From positions 62,001-126,000 of the forward strand of contig JAEZOB010000053.1 of assembly GCA_023414355.1 (NCBI GenBank): 64,000 nucleotides of DNA. The letters run 5' to 3'. The notes under the pieces are model-generated. The model was not told where the DNA came from. It made no database searches and saw only the letters and a list, made by a program, of their open reading frames with translations. Of this stretch, positions 7,008 through 15,149 are shown in pieces (positions within the stretch are counted from its first letter, which is position 1; each line of letters starts with the position of its first letter). This stretch comes from Bacillota bacterium (GTDB lineage: Bacteria > Bacillota > Clostridia > Lachnospirales > Lachnospiraceae). A program made the translations under genes and the position numbers.

Positions 7008-8561
7008 ATGAGTATCTTAAATGTAACGAATCTCAGTCATGGCTTCGGAGACCGGGCTATCTTCCACGATGTGTCCTTCCGCTTGCTCAAAGGCGAACAC
7101 ATTGGTCTGATTGGTGCCAATGGTGAAGGAAAATCCACCTTCATGAATATTGTGACAGGCAAGCTGATGCCTGATGAAGGTAAGGTTGAGTGGTCCAAGC
7201 ATGTTCATGTCGGGTATCTAGATCAGCATGCTGTATTGGAACGGGGGATGACTCTGCGTAGTGTTCTCCAATCAGCTTTCTCCTATCTCTTCGAGCTGGA
7301 GGAGAAGATGAACCTGATCTGTGATACCATGGGAGAAGCAGAAGGCGACACCTTAGATGAAATGATTGAGGAGCTTGGTACCATTCAGGAGCTCCTGTCT
7401 ATGCACGATTTTTATATCATAGACAGTAAGGTAGAGGAGATCGCCCACGCCCTTGGCTTAGATGATATCGGTCTGGAGACAGATGTAGCAGATTTAAGCG
7501 GTGGACAGAGAACGAAGCTTTTACTTGGTAAGCTGCTATTAGAAAAGCCTGATATTCTGCTGCTTGACGAGCCTACGAACTATCTCGATGTTCAGCATAT
7601 CGAATGGCTGAAGCGTTACCTGACAGAGTACGAGAATGCCTTCATTCTCATTTCCCATGATATCCCCTTCCTGAACAGTGTCATCAATATCATATACCAC
7701 ATGGAGAATCAGGAATTAAACCGCTATGTCGGCAATTACGAAAAGTTTCAGGAGGTCTATGAAATGAAAAAAAGGCAGCTGGAAGCTGCCTATAATCGCC
7801 AGCAGAAGGAAATCGAGGAGCTGGAGGATTTCGTTGCAAGAAATAAGGCTCGCGTCTCCACACGAAATATGGCTATGTCCAGACAGAAGAAGCTGGATAA
7901 GATGGATGTCATTGAACTCGCCAAAGAAAAACCGAAGCCGGAATTCAACTTTAAAGAGGCCCGCGCAGCAGGTCGCTATATCTTCCAGACCGAGGATCTT
8001 ATCATCGGCTACGAGGAGCCTCTGTCCTCTCCTTTGACTTTGTCCATGGAACGCGGAGAAAAAATTGTCCTGACAGGTGCCAACGGTATCGGTAAAACCA
8101 CTCTGCTGAAGAGCATTCTTGGACTGATCCCGTCTCTTAGCGGTTCCGTAACACTCGGCGATTATTTATACATCGGCTATTTCGAACAGGAAATGGCACC
8201 CGGTAATACAACTACTTGTATGGAAGAACTCTGGAAGGAGTTCCCCGGTTACACACAGTATGAGGTGCGCTCCGCCCTTGCCAAATGTGGTCTTACCACC
8301 AAACATATCGAAAGCCAGGTCAGAGTATTAAGCGGTGGTGAGCAGGCAAAGGTTCGCCTCTGCAAGCTAATTAACCGTGAGACCAATATCCTGCTGCTCG
8401 ACGAGCCCACCAATCATCTGGATGTGGATGCGAAGGAGGAGCTGAAACGTGCCTTAAAGGCATACAAGGGCAGTATCCTTCTCATCTGTCACGAACCGGA
8501 GTTCTATGAAGGGTTAGCTACTAAGGTATGGGATTGTTCTAAATGGACTACAAAGCTGTAA
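7008..8561 (+). CDS. ABC-F family ATPase (translation factor type)
   Basis: A soluble protein of 517 residues with two ATP-binding cassettes and no membrane segments, as in EttA/Uup/YkpA proteins that act on the ribosome. Cassette 1 has GANGEGKST, LSGGQ and LLLDEPTN; cassette 2 has GANGIGKTT, LSGGE and LLLDEPTNHLD. The charged interdomain linker (about residues 245-320) is the likely P-site tRNA interaction motif. The ATG at 7008 is preferred over an in-frame start at 6951 because it matches family N-termini (MSILNVTNLSH) and follows AAGGAATGAGG; the 6951 start lies inside the leader hairpin. It is more like the YkpA/YbiT housekeeping branch than a known resistance branch, but this cannot be settled by eye. 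Confidence 0.9.
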   Translation: MSILNVTNLSHGFGDRAIFHDVSFRLLKGEHIGLIGANGEGKSTFMNIVTGKLMPDEGKVEWSKHVHVGYLDQHAVLERGMTLRSVLQSAFSYLFELEEKMNLICDTMGEAEGDTLDEMIEELGTIQELLSMHDFYIIDSKVEEIAHALGLDDIGLETDVADLSGGQRTKLLLGKLLLEKPDILLLDEPTNYLDVQHIEWLKRYLTEYENAFILISHDIPFLNSVINIIYHMENQELNRYVGNYEKFQEVYEMKKRQLEAAYNRQQKEIEELEDFVARNKARVSTRNMAMSRQKKLDKMDVIELAKEKPKPEFNFKEARAAGRYIFQTEDLIIGYEEPLSSPLTLSMERGEKIVLTGANGIGKTTLLKSILGLIPSLSGSVTLGDYLYIGYFEQEMAPGNTTTCMEELWKEFPGYTQYEVRSALAKCGLTTKHIESQVRVLSGGEQAKVRLCKLINRETNILLLDEPTNHLDVDAKEELKRALKAYKGSILLICHEPEFYEGLATKVWDCSKWTTKL

Positions 8562-8565
8562 TCCT

Positions 8566-9405
8566 TTATCTTCCGAAAGTCCCCTGTCTGATTTCCTTAA
8601 AGGCCTGATCCAGTTCGTCACTGGTGTTCATGACGATTGGTCCACCCCAGGCAATGGGCTCATGAAGGGGCTTTGCAGCAAATACAAACATACGAAGCGG
8701 ATGCTTTCCGGCAGTCACGACCAGTTCTTCTCCTTTTTTGAAAAGAATGGCTCGTCTGGCAGGAAGCATCTGTTTTTCTATTCCACCGAAATATCCTTCC
8801 CCAGACACAATATAGACGAATACAGTGTCCTCAGGATTGGTTTCCCATTCCCAGGTAAAGGCTTCTGTCAACTCCACATCCAGAAAGGTAGCTTTCACAT
8901 AATCCCCGGCAGTCGCTCCGGAATGTTCCTTGTAGCTGCCGGCGATAATTCCGATCCTACCCCCCTCTTCTTCTACCCTTGGTATTGTCTCAGCTTTCAG
9001 ATCACGATACTGTGGGGAAGTCATCTTATGCTTCTTCGGGAGGTTGAGCCATACCTGAACTCCCAGCATGCGATCTGATGGCTTCGGCATCTCCTGATGC
9101 ATAATTGCCTTCCCAGCTGTCATCCATTGGCAGCAACCATCACGGATAACTCCCTGGTTACCCATACTGTCCCCATGTTCAATCTCACCCTGAAGCAGAT
9201 AAGTGATCGTCTCTATACCACGATGCGGATGCCAGGGAAAGCCCTTGATATAGTCCTCCGGGTTATCGGAGTCAAAGGCATCGAGCATTAGAAACGGATC
9301 AAAGTCCCATACATTGGCATAGCCCAGAACTCTCACCAACTTCACTCCTGCACCATCTGTCTGGTTGGAACCTGTTACTACCTTACTAATCTCACGTACG
9401 CTCAT
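8566..9405 (-). CDS. Pirin-family cupin protein
   Basis: About 279 residues with two cupin halves. The N-terminal metal site is visible in HPHRGIETITY, the next histidine in EHGDSMGNQG, and MHQEMP, matching pirin and the quercetinase-active homologue YhhW. The true start is the ATG at 9405, which follows AAAGGAGAGG; the upstream 23-codon extension is not coding-like. The stop is only four bases from the convergent ABC-F stop. Its cellular role is unknown; some pirins are quercetin dioxygenases and others transcription cofactors. Confidence 0.9.
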   Translation of the reverse strand: MSVREISKVVTGSNQTDGAGVKLVRVLGYANVWDFDPFLMLDAFDSDNPEDYIKGFPWHPHRGIETITYLLQGEIEHGDSMGNQGVIRDGCCQWMTAGKAIMHQEMPKPSDRMLGVQVWLNLPKKHKMTSPQYRDLKAETIPRVEEEGGRIGIIAGSYKEHSGATAGDYVKATFLDVELTEAFTWEWETNPEDTVFVYIVSGEGYFGGIEKQMLPARRAILFKKGEELVVTAGKHPLRMFVFAAKPLHEPIAWGGPIVMNTSDELDQAFKEIRQGTFGR

Positions 9406-9596
9406 ATCTACCTCTCCTTTCACTGTGTAAGCTGGAAACTTATAGATAAATAATCTGTTAAATACATTATACACTATAATCTCAGATGAATAAATATTTT
9501 TAAGGACCGCTAATTATGCCATATGTGAGTATTTACGATATCTTGTTTCATCTTTAAGCTTTGCTGGATATTAAATACTGATAGATGAGTATGATA

Positions 9597-9625
9597 AAAG
9601 GAGAGGTGTAATTTCCCCTCCTTTT
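9597..9625 (-). terminator. Hairpin terminator after the small membrane protein gene
   Basis: Arms AAAAGGAG-A-GG and CC-C-CTCCTTTT flank a short loop, with a TTTTAT tail when read on the minus strand, 50 bases after the stop at 9673. Confidence 0.55.
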
Positions 9626-9672
9626 AGGTTCACAATCAGTAAAAAAACGAAGTAACTATAATACTTATCACT

Positions 9673-10047
9673 TTACATTTCCATGTGCTTTTTGGTAATT
9701 AAAGATAAAACGAAACCAATCAGAATTGATAAAATGAAAATAGTACCCCACATTATCCAACCATTATTTATTCTCACTCCACGTGGGCTTGTTTCATCAG
9801 TTCTAAATATCATTGCAAGAATAAACCCTCCCATATACCCAATAACTGTAGCTACTGAAACTATTTTATTACCAAATATAGTAGCGATAATTAATATAAA
9901 AATACTTAACATAGCCAATAGATTTGTCCATTGTTTCATACCATGCATTTCAAAAAAAGTATATCTGCATAACCAATATGATATCCCCAGCATTCCAATC
10001 ATACTAATTCCCCACAGACTTTTGTTTTTTATATTAATTAGTTTCAC
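9673..10047 (-). CDS. Small four-helix membrane protein, unknown function
   Basis: 124 residues with four hydrophobic segments (about 12-27, 43-58, 61-81 and 97-116) and a basic C-terminus (KKHMEM). No family was recognised. The start is probably GTG at 10047 with GGAAGG eight bases upstream. It is AT-richer than its neighbours, which fits a recently gained or weakly constrained gene. It stands alone between pirin and the MltG gene. The plus-strand ORF over the same bases has no ribosome binding site and is less plausible. Confidence 0.6.
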   Translation of the reverse strand: MKLINIKNKSLWGISMIGMLGISYWLCRYTFFEMHGMKQWTNLLAMLSIFILIIATIFGNKIVSVATVIGYMGGFILAMIFRTDETSPRGVRINNGWIMWGTIFILSILIGFVLSLITKKHMEM

Positions 10048-10141
10048 TATATCGACCTTCCTATTCTTTCAATAACTTTAATAACACAGTTTATAACTAT
10101 TGTGAACCATTGTTCCTATTAATCATTCTTTCCTATCACTA

Positions 10142-11545
10142 TTATTCTTCTGTGCCTTGAGCTGCATCCTCAGTCGGATATTTCACATATTCCTTAGAGA
10201 AATGATATATTCCGTCCTTGTCACTGTAGAAATACAGATAATCTACCGTGGAAGGATTCAATGCTGCATTAATGGCCGCCCGACCTGGGTTACAGATAGG
10301 CCCTGCCGGTAGAGCAGCGCATTTATAGGTATTATAGAAGCTATTATAGCGGTTTTCATCTCCCGAAATATAGGGTTTGATATAACGCTCTACATAGTAA
10401 ATCGTTGAATCAAATCGAAGCCTCATCTTAATCTTTAATCTGTTATGAATCACAGCAGAAATATCCGCCATGTGCGTTTTATTCCCGGCTTCCTTCTCAA
10501 TCATCGAAGCGATGGTCAGTATCTCATTGATGCTGTAGCCCAGCTCCGTTGCTCTCTGCCTGTCTGCCTCGGTAATCTTGACCTTACTGTTGCGAAGGAA
10601 TTTACCGATGGCATCCTCTGGCTTGCTTAACAGCTTCATTTCATAAGTATCCGGATAGAGATAGCCCTCCAGCTTAAAGCAGCGGTTCGGATTCTCCGGA
10701 AGCTCCTTGATCAGTGGATAATTAACAGTATAATCGTAATTTTCCATAGCATCATAGAGTCCTGCGGTTGAAGTGCATATTCCTTTCTTAACGAGCAGGT
10801 CGAATACCTGTGCTACAGAATATCCTTCCGGTATCGTGAGCTTCACCGTGGAGGAAATCCCGTATACCTTAGGAGCTAAAGGTAGCTCAGCAATAGCCTG
10901 CATCGTATTATAGACATATAACCCGCAGTAGGTGTAAGTATCATAACCCTTCTCCTGCATTTCTGAAGGCTGATAATATCTGTAGCCGGCTGTGGAACCC
11001 ATGATGAATTTAAGAGAATCAGCCGGGACCATCAATGCCCCACTTCGTTCAGATACATAAACAGCCTCAGCGATTTTCTTTTTAGAGGCTTTTGCCTTTG
11101 CGGAGGAATAATAATTCAGATAGTTTTTCCCAACCGTATATATGATTTTCTTGCCGTTTGAATTATTAGTAATTGTGAGGGTTTTCTTCGCTTTGATGTA
11201 CTGATAGCTTACCCCATTCATTACTCCGGTCAGCTCTGCAACCGGTACCATGACATTGCTATTTTCCGTAACCTCGATTGCTGCAGCATCCTCTGATTGA
11301 TCATTCATATCATAAAAGGTATAGCCTCCGGTTGCTCTTGCTGTCATGATTCCATACTTGGGCTGTACCGGAATAACAGGATCTGTCTGTGCATCTTCTT
11401 CAGCATTTGGGGGTGCCTGAGTCGCCGCCGATGCGATCGACATTGGACTCATCATCATACAGAATGTCAACAATAATGAAATAGCCACACGCAAGAGTGG
11501 TTTCTTTACATAAATAGCTTCGTTATTTTCCTTATGTAATCTCAT
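10142..11545 (-). CDS. mltG: Endolytic transglycosylase MltG (YceG-like) with N-terminal stalk domain
   Basis: Cuts nascent peptidoglycan glycan strands outside the cell. A signal peptide with AxA-type site (SIASAA, about residues 35-40) replaces the usual transmembrane anchor. Residues 60-200 resemble a copper-amine-oxidase N-terminal (stalk) domain (MVPVAELTGVMNGVSYQY, GALMVPADSLKFI). The YceG domain follows from about 225: LTIPEGYSVAQVF (LysM-like), EGYLYPDTYEM, the catalytic glutamate in IASMIEKEAG, DSTIYY, and AALPAGPICNPG...AALNP...YLYFYSD. AAGGAG precedes the ATG. A second MltG relative at 25566 lacks this catalytic part. The 175-base gap upstream (11546-11720) shows no gene. Confidence 0.88.
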   Translation of the reverse strand: MRLHKENNEAIYVKKPLLRVAISLLLTFCMMMSPMSIASAATQAPPNAEEDAQTDPVIPVQPKYGIMTARATGGYTFYDMNDQSEDAAAIEVTENSNVMVPVAELTGVMNGVSYQYIKAKKTLTITNNSNGKKIIYTVGKNYLNYYSSAKAKASKKKIAEAVYVSERSGALMVPADSLKFIMGSTAGYRYYQPSEMQEKGYDTYTYCGLYVYNTMQAIAELPLAPKVYGISSTVKLTIPEGYSVAQVFDLLVKKGICTSTAGLYDAMENYDYTVNYPLIKELPENPNRCFKLEGYLYPDTYEMKLLSKPEDAIGKFLRNSKVKITEADRQRATELGYSINEILTIASMIEKEAGNKTHMADISAVIHNRLKIKMRLRFDSTIYYVERYIKPYISGDENRYNSFYNTYKCAALPAGPICNPGRAAINAALNPSTVDYLYFYSDKDGIYHFSKEYVKYPTEDAAQGTEE

Positions 11546-11720
11546 GTTTTCTACTCCTTATGTCGTTTTGAGTATGCTCCTTCATTTAGTTTCATACTAT
11601 CTCATTCTCGTGAATTATGCAATACATCAAGCTTCTCTTAAGGAAATCTTAAAAAGTGCAGGCCTTCCGGATAATACCTTACCGACGATGAGCATCAAAG
11701 GAATTGGAGTACGCAACAGG

Positions 11721-12518
11721 TCATTTTCTATAGGTGACTGTAATTTTTCTTCCCGCAGCTTTACCAATCAGATAAAACAGCTGTCCAAATAGTTTCTTAT
11801 AAAAAGGAACCTTAACAGAGCTATCATATACCCCTTTTCTACGGCTTTCTTCCAACCAATAGATGCCATCCTGCGTCTCATATTCTGTACCCTTTTGATA
11901 AGCCAGAGACATCCCCCTGAACAAATTGTAGGGGATCAGTAGCAGATAGGAAGGACTATATAATCTGCCCGACTTAACATCCCTATAAAATTGATCTGCA
12001 ATATTGCTTAGCTTTGACTTTGTTCTTCTTGTAATTTGATAATCGTTCCAGCTAAGGGAAGCTGTACTGAACTGATAGCATCGGTTAAAGCCAATCGATT
12101 TCAGAAAGGATACAATCCCTTTCGCAGCTGCCTTTCCACCCACTCCGCCTGTGGTTGTTATCACAAGAGCCTTACTCTTGAAGAAATGCGGGCGGTGCGT
12201 CATAAAGCAGAGATGATCGAAGAAATTTCTTAGTATTGAGGTTTCTTTTCTAAAATACGTAGTCGAAGCTATGATTACCCCATCTGCTTCCTCCATCGTT
12301 TTTATTATTTTTAGGATACTGCTGCTATGCGGGCACTTTTCATGCCCAAGACGAAAGCAATTACTGCATCCAATACAAAAGGGCAGCTTCTCCTCTGCCA
12401 AATGTATTTCTTCGAAGGTAGCAGCTTGATCCTCCTCTTGAAGCTTTTCCTTCACTACTTCTACCAGCCTCCAGGTATTACCTTTATGGGGACTTCCATT
12501 AATCAGTAAATACTTCAT
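11721..12518 (-). CDS. NAD(P)H-dependent flavodoxin-like oxidoreductase
   Basis: About 265 residues. The N-terminus is a flavodoxin-like FMN-binding fold (LLINGSPHKGNTWRL), followed by a CIGCSNCFRLGHEKCPH cysteine cluster typical of iron-sulfur-type flavoproteins, and ASTTYF plus TTTGGVGG loops that would contact FMN. The last 90 residues (YSPSYLLLIPYNLFRG, KLFGQLFYLIGKAAGRK) are basic and hydrophobic and may associate with membrane. ATG at 12518 is preferred; an in-frame TTG three codons upstream is possible. Its first 20 bases overlap the TetR gene, so they are co-transcribed and the TetR protein probably controls it. The substrate is unknown. Confidence 0.82.
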   Translation of the reverse strand: MKYLLINGSPHKGNTWRLVEVVKEKLQEEDQAATFEEIHLAEEKLPFCIGCSNCFRLGHEKCPHSSSILKIIKTMEEADGVIIASTTYFRKETSILRNFFDHLCFMTHRPHFFKSKALVITTTGGVGGKAAAKGIVSFLKSIGFNRCYQFSTASLSWNDYQITRRTKSKLSNIADQFYRDVKSGRLYSPSYLLLIPYNLFRGMSLAYQKGTEYETQDGIYWLEESRRKGVYDSSVKVPFYKKLFGQLFYLIGKAAGRKITVTYRK

Positions 12519-13080
12519 TTTCACCAAACCTTTCTACGATATAGTCTATAAAACCATCTCTTTCTTCTTTATCATAAAAATCGATACCTAAACTATCCTT
12601 TAAGACATCCTTTCTTAAGAAAGCTTCCTGTAAGACCGAAGTAATAAGAAAAGAATCGATCAGGTTTGAGTTCGTCGGCTCGCCACCTGATAAGCATCTA
12701 CCAAAGCCTCCTACAGTTTTCATTGTATTATCCATCACCATAGGCTTCTTCAAGTCGCCGAGAATCGAAACCTTAGAGATTTGCTTATGATCCATTAAAA
12801 AGTCCATGACCTGCTTTGCTGTATACTTCGTGATATCAATCGGATTGTTACTACCGCAACCCTCAGGCCGGAACGAACGAATCACCTCGCTAATGATTGT
12901 TTGCACACATATTTCAATCAGAGACTCCTTTGATTTAAAATAATGATTGGCCAGACCCACACCAACTCCTGCCCTCTCAGCAATTTTTCTCATAGTAATA
13001 TCTTCAATTGCTCCATCGGCTTCCTCGATCAGACAAATTGTCTGTCTGATGATATTTTCCCTTGTTCTATCTGATTTCAT
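12499..13080 (-). CDS. TetR/AcrR-family transcription regulator
   Basis: 193 residues. The N-terminal helix-turn-helix is clear: RENIIRQTICLIEEADGAIEDITMRKIAERAGVGVG (split by family consensus) and LANHYFKSKESLIEICV, residues 6-60. The C-terminal ligand domain is not recognisable. GGAG sits five bases before the ATG. It overlaps the downstream flavoprotein gene by 20 bases, a typical repressor-target pair. A perfect 10-base-arm palindrome at 13308-13330 upstream is the likely operator, though it lies about 230 bases from the start codon. Confidence 0.88.
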   Translation of the reverse strand: MKSDRTRENIIRQTICLIEEADGAIEDITMRKIAERAGVGVGLANHYFKSKESLIEICVQTIISEVIRSFRPEGCGSNNPIDITKYTAKQVMDFLMDHKQISKVSILGDLKKPMVMDNTMKTVGGFGRCLSGGEPTNSNLIDSFLITSVLQEAFLRKDVLKDSLGIDFYDKEERDGFIDYIVERFGENEVFTD

Positions 13081-13206
13081 CTTATCTCCATTTCAGCATA
13101 CACCACTTAATTAGGCGTAACAACAAAATCTACAAGTAAACCCGTAATCAATTCACTGAGAATAATCTTTATTTCTCATACTACTTTCCTTCTCTTACAA
13201 TTTCGA

Positions 13207-13290
13207 TTTATAGTCTTCATCTCAATTTAATTACTATTTTGCTTTATAGCCTTTGTCTCGATTGACTACTATTTTACAATATAGTCTTAT
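13207..13290. repeat. Tandem 35-36 bp imperfect repeats
   Basis: Two and a third units, starting TTTATAGTCTT (13207), TTTATAGCCTT (13243) and AATATAGTCTT (13278), each with a TACTATTTT end. They lie in the TetR upstream region between the operator palindrome and the gene. They are AT-rich and have no coding sense. Confidence 0.65.
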
Positions 13291-13307
13291 GAATGATTAC
13301 TTATCGC

Positions 13308-13330
13308 AAAATTGAACACCGTTCAATTTT
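13308..13330. promoter_or_regulatory. Palindromic operator, TetR type
   Basis: AAAATTGAAC and GTTCAATTTT (10-base perfect arms) separated by ACC. TTGAAC-N3-GTTCAA is a common TetR-family operator form, and a TetR gene is the next gene downstream on the minus strand. The TTGAAC half could also serve as a -35. Confidence 0.6.
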
Positions 13331-13341
13331 ATGATAAAATA

Positions 13342-13367
13342 AAAGCCGCCTGTTGTCAAGCGGCTTT
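13342..13367 (-). terminator. Terminator after the zinc-ribbon protein gene
   Basis: AAAGCCGC (13342-13349) and GCGGCTTT (13360-13367) form a GC-rich stem. On the minus strand it is followed by a TTTATTTTAT run, directly after the stop at 13374. Confidence 0.75.
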
Positions 13368-13373
13368 CTTAAC

Positions 13374-13808
13374 CTATGTTCTCTTAACAAATTCTGCCTT
13401 GCACTTCGGACAGGTGATGCAGATCTTCCCTTTTCCGCGGGGTACCCGTATCGTCTGTTTACAATGGGAGCATTTATAATACACATGTGTCTTCGTTCCC
13501 ACTAAGGATAACTTAAAATTAGTCAGCTTCTTCTTCGCACCGTCCGCCACCCTGCAATAAGCCATATTCTCCCGGGTTCTACGTTGGATGTCCTTGGACA
13601 TCATACGATAGAAGACATAGATCAGCGGGATATAAAGAAGCAGTGTAAGCCAGCTTGCCCTAATGAATATGGTAAAGACGGACAGCAGCAGCGATACCAC
13701 CACCAGAGCTCTGGAGAGTTGGTCAAAGCCATATCTGCCATACATAAAATTACGTAATCGATTCATTGCGGTCTCCAATCTGCCGTAATAACCTAGCATA
13801 TAGTCCAT
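13374..13808 (-). CDS. Membrane protein with C-terminal zinc ribbon, unknown function
   Basis: 144 residues. The first 30 are amphipathic and charged, two membrane helices follow (about 34-49 and 52-68: LVVVSLLLSVFTIFI, LTLLLYIPLIYVFY), then a cytosolic tail with a four-cysteine zinc ribbon (CSHCKQTI...CITCPKCKAEF). Proteins of this form are frequent in Lachnospiraceae but have no known role. The ribosome binding site is weak. It is transcribed alone with its own terminator. In the upstream gap (13809-13956) GTTCACG/CGTGAAC at 13893 and 13919 form a small inverted repeat. Confidence 0.7.
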   Translation of the reverse strand: MDYMLGYYGRLETAMNRLRNFMYGRYGFDQLSRALVVVSLLLSVFTIFIRASWLTLLLYIPLIYVFYRMMSKDIQRRTRENMAYCRVADGAKKKLTNFKLSLVGTKTHVYYKCSHCKQTIRVPRGKGKICITCPKCKAEFVKRT

Positions 13809-13956
13809 TTTCTTTGTTGTCTTCTATCATACAATATTATCTTTCTTTTTCCCATTAAAAAAATATTAAATTTTCAAAAGATTAGCATTACAGTTCACGT
13901 GCAGAAATCATTCCTTACCGTGAACGGAGTGAACAGTAATAGATTAACATAAACAG

Positions 13957-14018
13957 GAGGCTGCTGCAAAATATTTGTTACCCCTTTCATGGGAGTATCA
14001 TTATTTTACAGCAGCCTC
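13957..14018 (-). terminator. Hairpin after the LacI gene
   Basis: GAGGCTGCTG (13957-13966) pairs with CAGCAGCCTC (14009-14018), extended by AAAAT/ATTTT, six bases beyond the LacI stop. The 42-base loop is long and the tail is not U-rich, so it could also be an RNA-stabilising stem. Confidence 0.5.
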
Positions 14019-14024
14019 TCATCT

Positions 14025-15053
14025 TTATCTATGCTTCGTTGACTGCCCAATCACAAGCTCTGCCTCGAAGGTCTTACTCTCGTGCTTGATCCTGCCATCA
14101 ATCAGTTCAAAAAGTATTCTGATACTCTCTTCTGCCATCTCTTCCACTGGTTGTCGGATGGTCGTGATGGAGGGATGATAATAAAAGGAGATATCCATAC
14201 CATCATATCCCGCAACCGAATAATCCTCCGGTACTCTTTTACCCATCTCGAAAATCGCCTTACAGGTTCCCACGGCCATACTGTCAGAAATCGCATAGAT
14301 TGCAGTACAATTCGTGTCAGCCTTGATTAATTTCTTGGTTACCTCGTAACCGTATTTCATGGTGAAAGCCTCAGTACCTGTGTCCTTTCCATAGAAAACC
14401 AGTTCCTGTCTATAAGGAATGCCATTATCCTCCAAAGCCTTCTGATACCCATCCAGACGAAGCTTTCCGATATTCATATCGTCCGGTGGAGCTGCTATGA
14501 CAGCAATCTGCTTATGACCAAGCTTACACAGGTAATCCACCATCTTATAGCTTTCCTGAAAGTCATCCACAGTCACAAAAGAATAACACTCTTTATTAAT
14601 CTGCTCGCCGATGCCTCCGGTACTTAAGATGAAAGGAACGTTGATCTTATTCAGCTTATCCTCAGAATGACAGAAATAACCTCCGAGAAATACAATACCC
14701 TTAAGACGCTTTTCCTTCTCCAGTAATAATGCAAGGTCAATCTCATCTTCATGCTCTTCCACACGATGCAGCAGGAAAGAATATTTCCTTTTCTGGATCT
14801 CATTCTCAAACACCTTCAACATATTATTGAAGAAAGGATTGCTGATACCCTTGATCAACACCGCTATGGTGTTGGACTCCGAGCGCTTCAGATTACGGGC
14901 GCTATTATTAGGAATGTAATTATAATCCTTGATGGCCTGCATAATCTGATTCTTAGTCTCTTCATTGATGTCGGGGTGATTGTTGATGGCTCTGGATACA
15001 GTGCTTACAGCAACACCGCAAATTCTAGCTATATCTTTGATTGTTGTTTCCAT
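14025..15053 (-). CDS. LacI-family repressor of the maltodextrin locus
   Basis: 342 residues. The N-terminal helix-turn-helix is canonical (TIKDIARICGVAVSTVSRAINNHPDINEET) with the hinge YIPNNSARNLKR. The ligand domain contains FLGGYFCHSEDKLN, VTVDDFQESYKMVDYL, and the C-terminal SVAGYDGMDISFYYHPSITTIRQPVEEM. It is the last gene of the apparent operon with malQ and the sugar transporter. The likely binding site is AACGTTATCGGTAACGTT in front of the binding-protein gene, so it would regulate its own operon. The inducer is probably a maltodextrin, inferred from neighbours. AGAGGA precedes the ATG. Confidence 0.92.
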   Translation of the reverse strand: METTIKDIARICGVAVSTVSRAINNHPDINEETKNQIMQAIKDYNYIPNNSARNLKRSESNTIAVLIKGISNPFFNNMLKVFENEIQKRKYSFLLHRVEEHEDEIDLALLLEKEKRLKGIVFLGGYFCHSEDKLNKINVPFILSTGGIGEQINKECYSFVTVDDFQESYKMVDYLCKLGHKQIAVIAAPPDDMNIGKLRLDGYQKALEDNGIPYRQELVFYGKDTGTEAFTMKYGYEVTKKLIKADTNCTAIYAISDSMAVGTCKAIFEMGKRVPEDYSVAGYDGMDISFYYHPSITTIRQPVEEMAEESIRILFELIDGRIKHESKTFEAELVIGQSTKHR

Positions 15054-15149
15054 TGCTATTCTTCCTCTGCAAATGCGTTACTTTTCATATCTTTAAGCAT
15101 TATATCAATAATGGTATAAAAAAGCAATATTACATACCAATCCTATGAG

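Noticed and set aside
7008..8561. Calling the ABC-F protein an antibiotic resistance determinant
   Set aside because: Sequence resembles the housekeeping YkpA/YbiT branch, and the linker cannot be assigned by eye to a resistance subgroup.
9683..10075. Plus-strand ORF of 130 codons opposite the small membrane protein
   Set aside because: No ribosome binding site, and the minus-strand version has four clean membrane helices, a GTG start with a good Shine-Dalgarno sequence and a terminator.
11544..11792. Plus-strand ORF of 82 codons upstream of mltG
   Set aside because: It overlaps the flavoprotein gene end and the mltG start, has no good ribosome binding site and looks unlike any protein.
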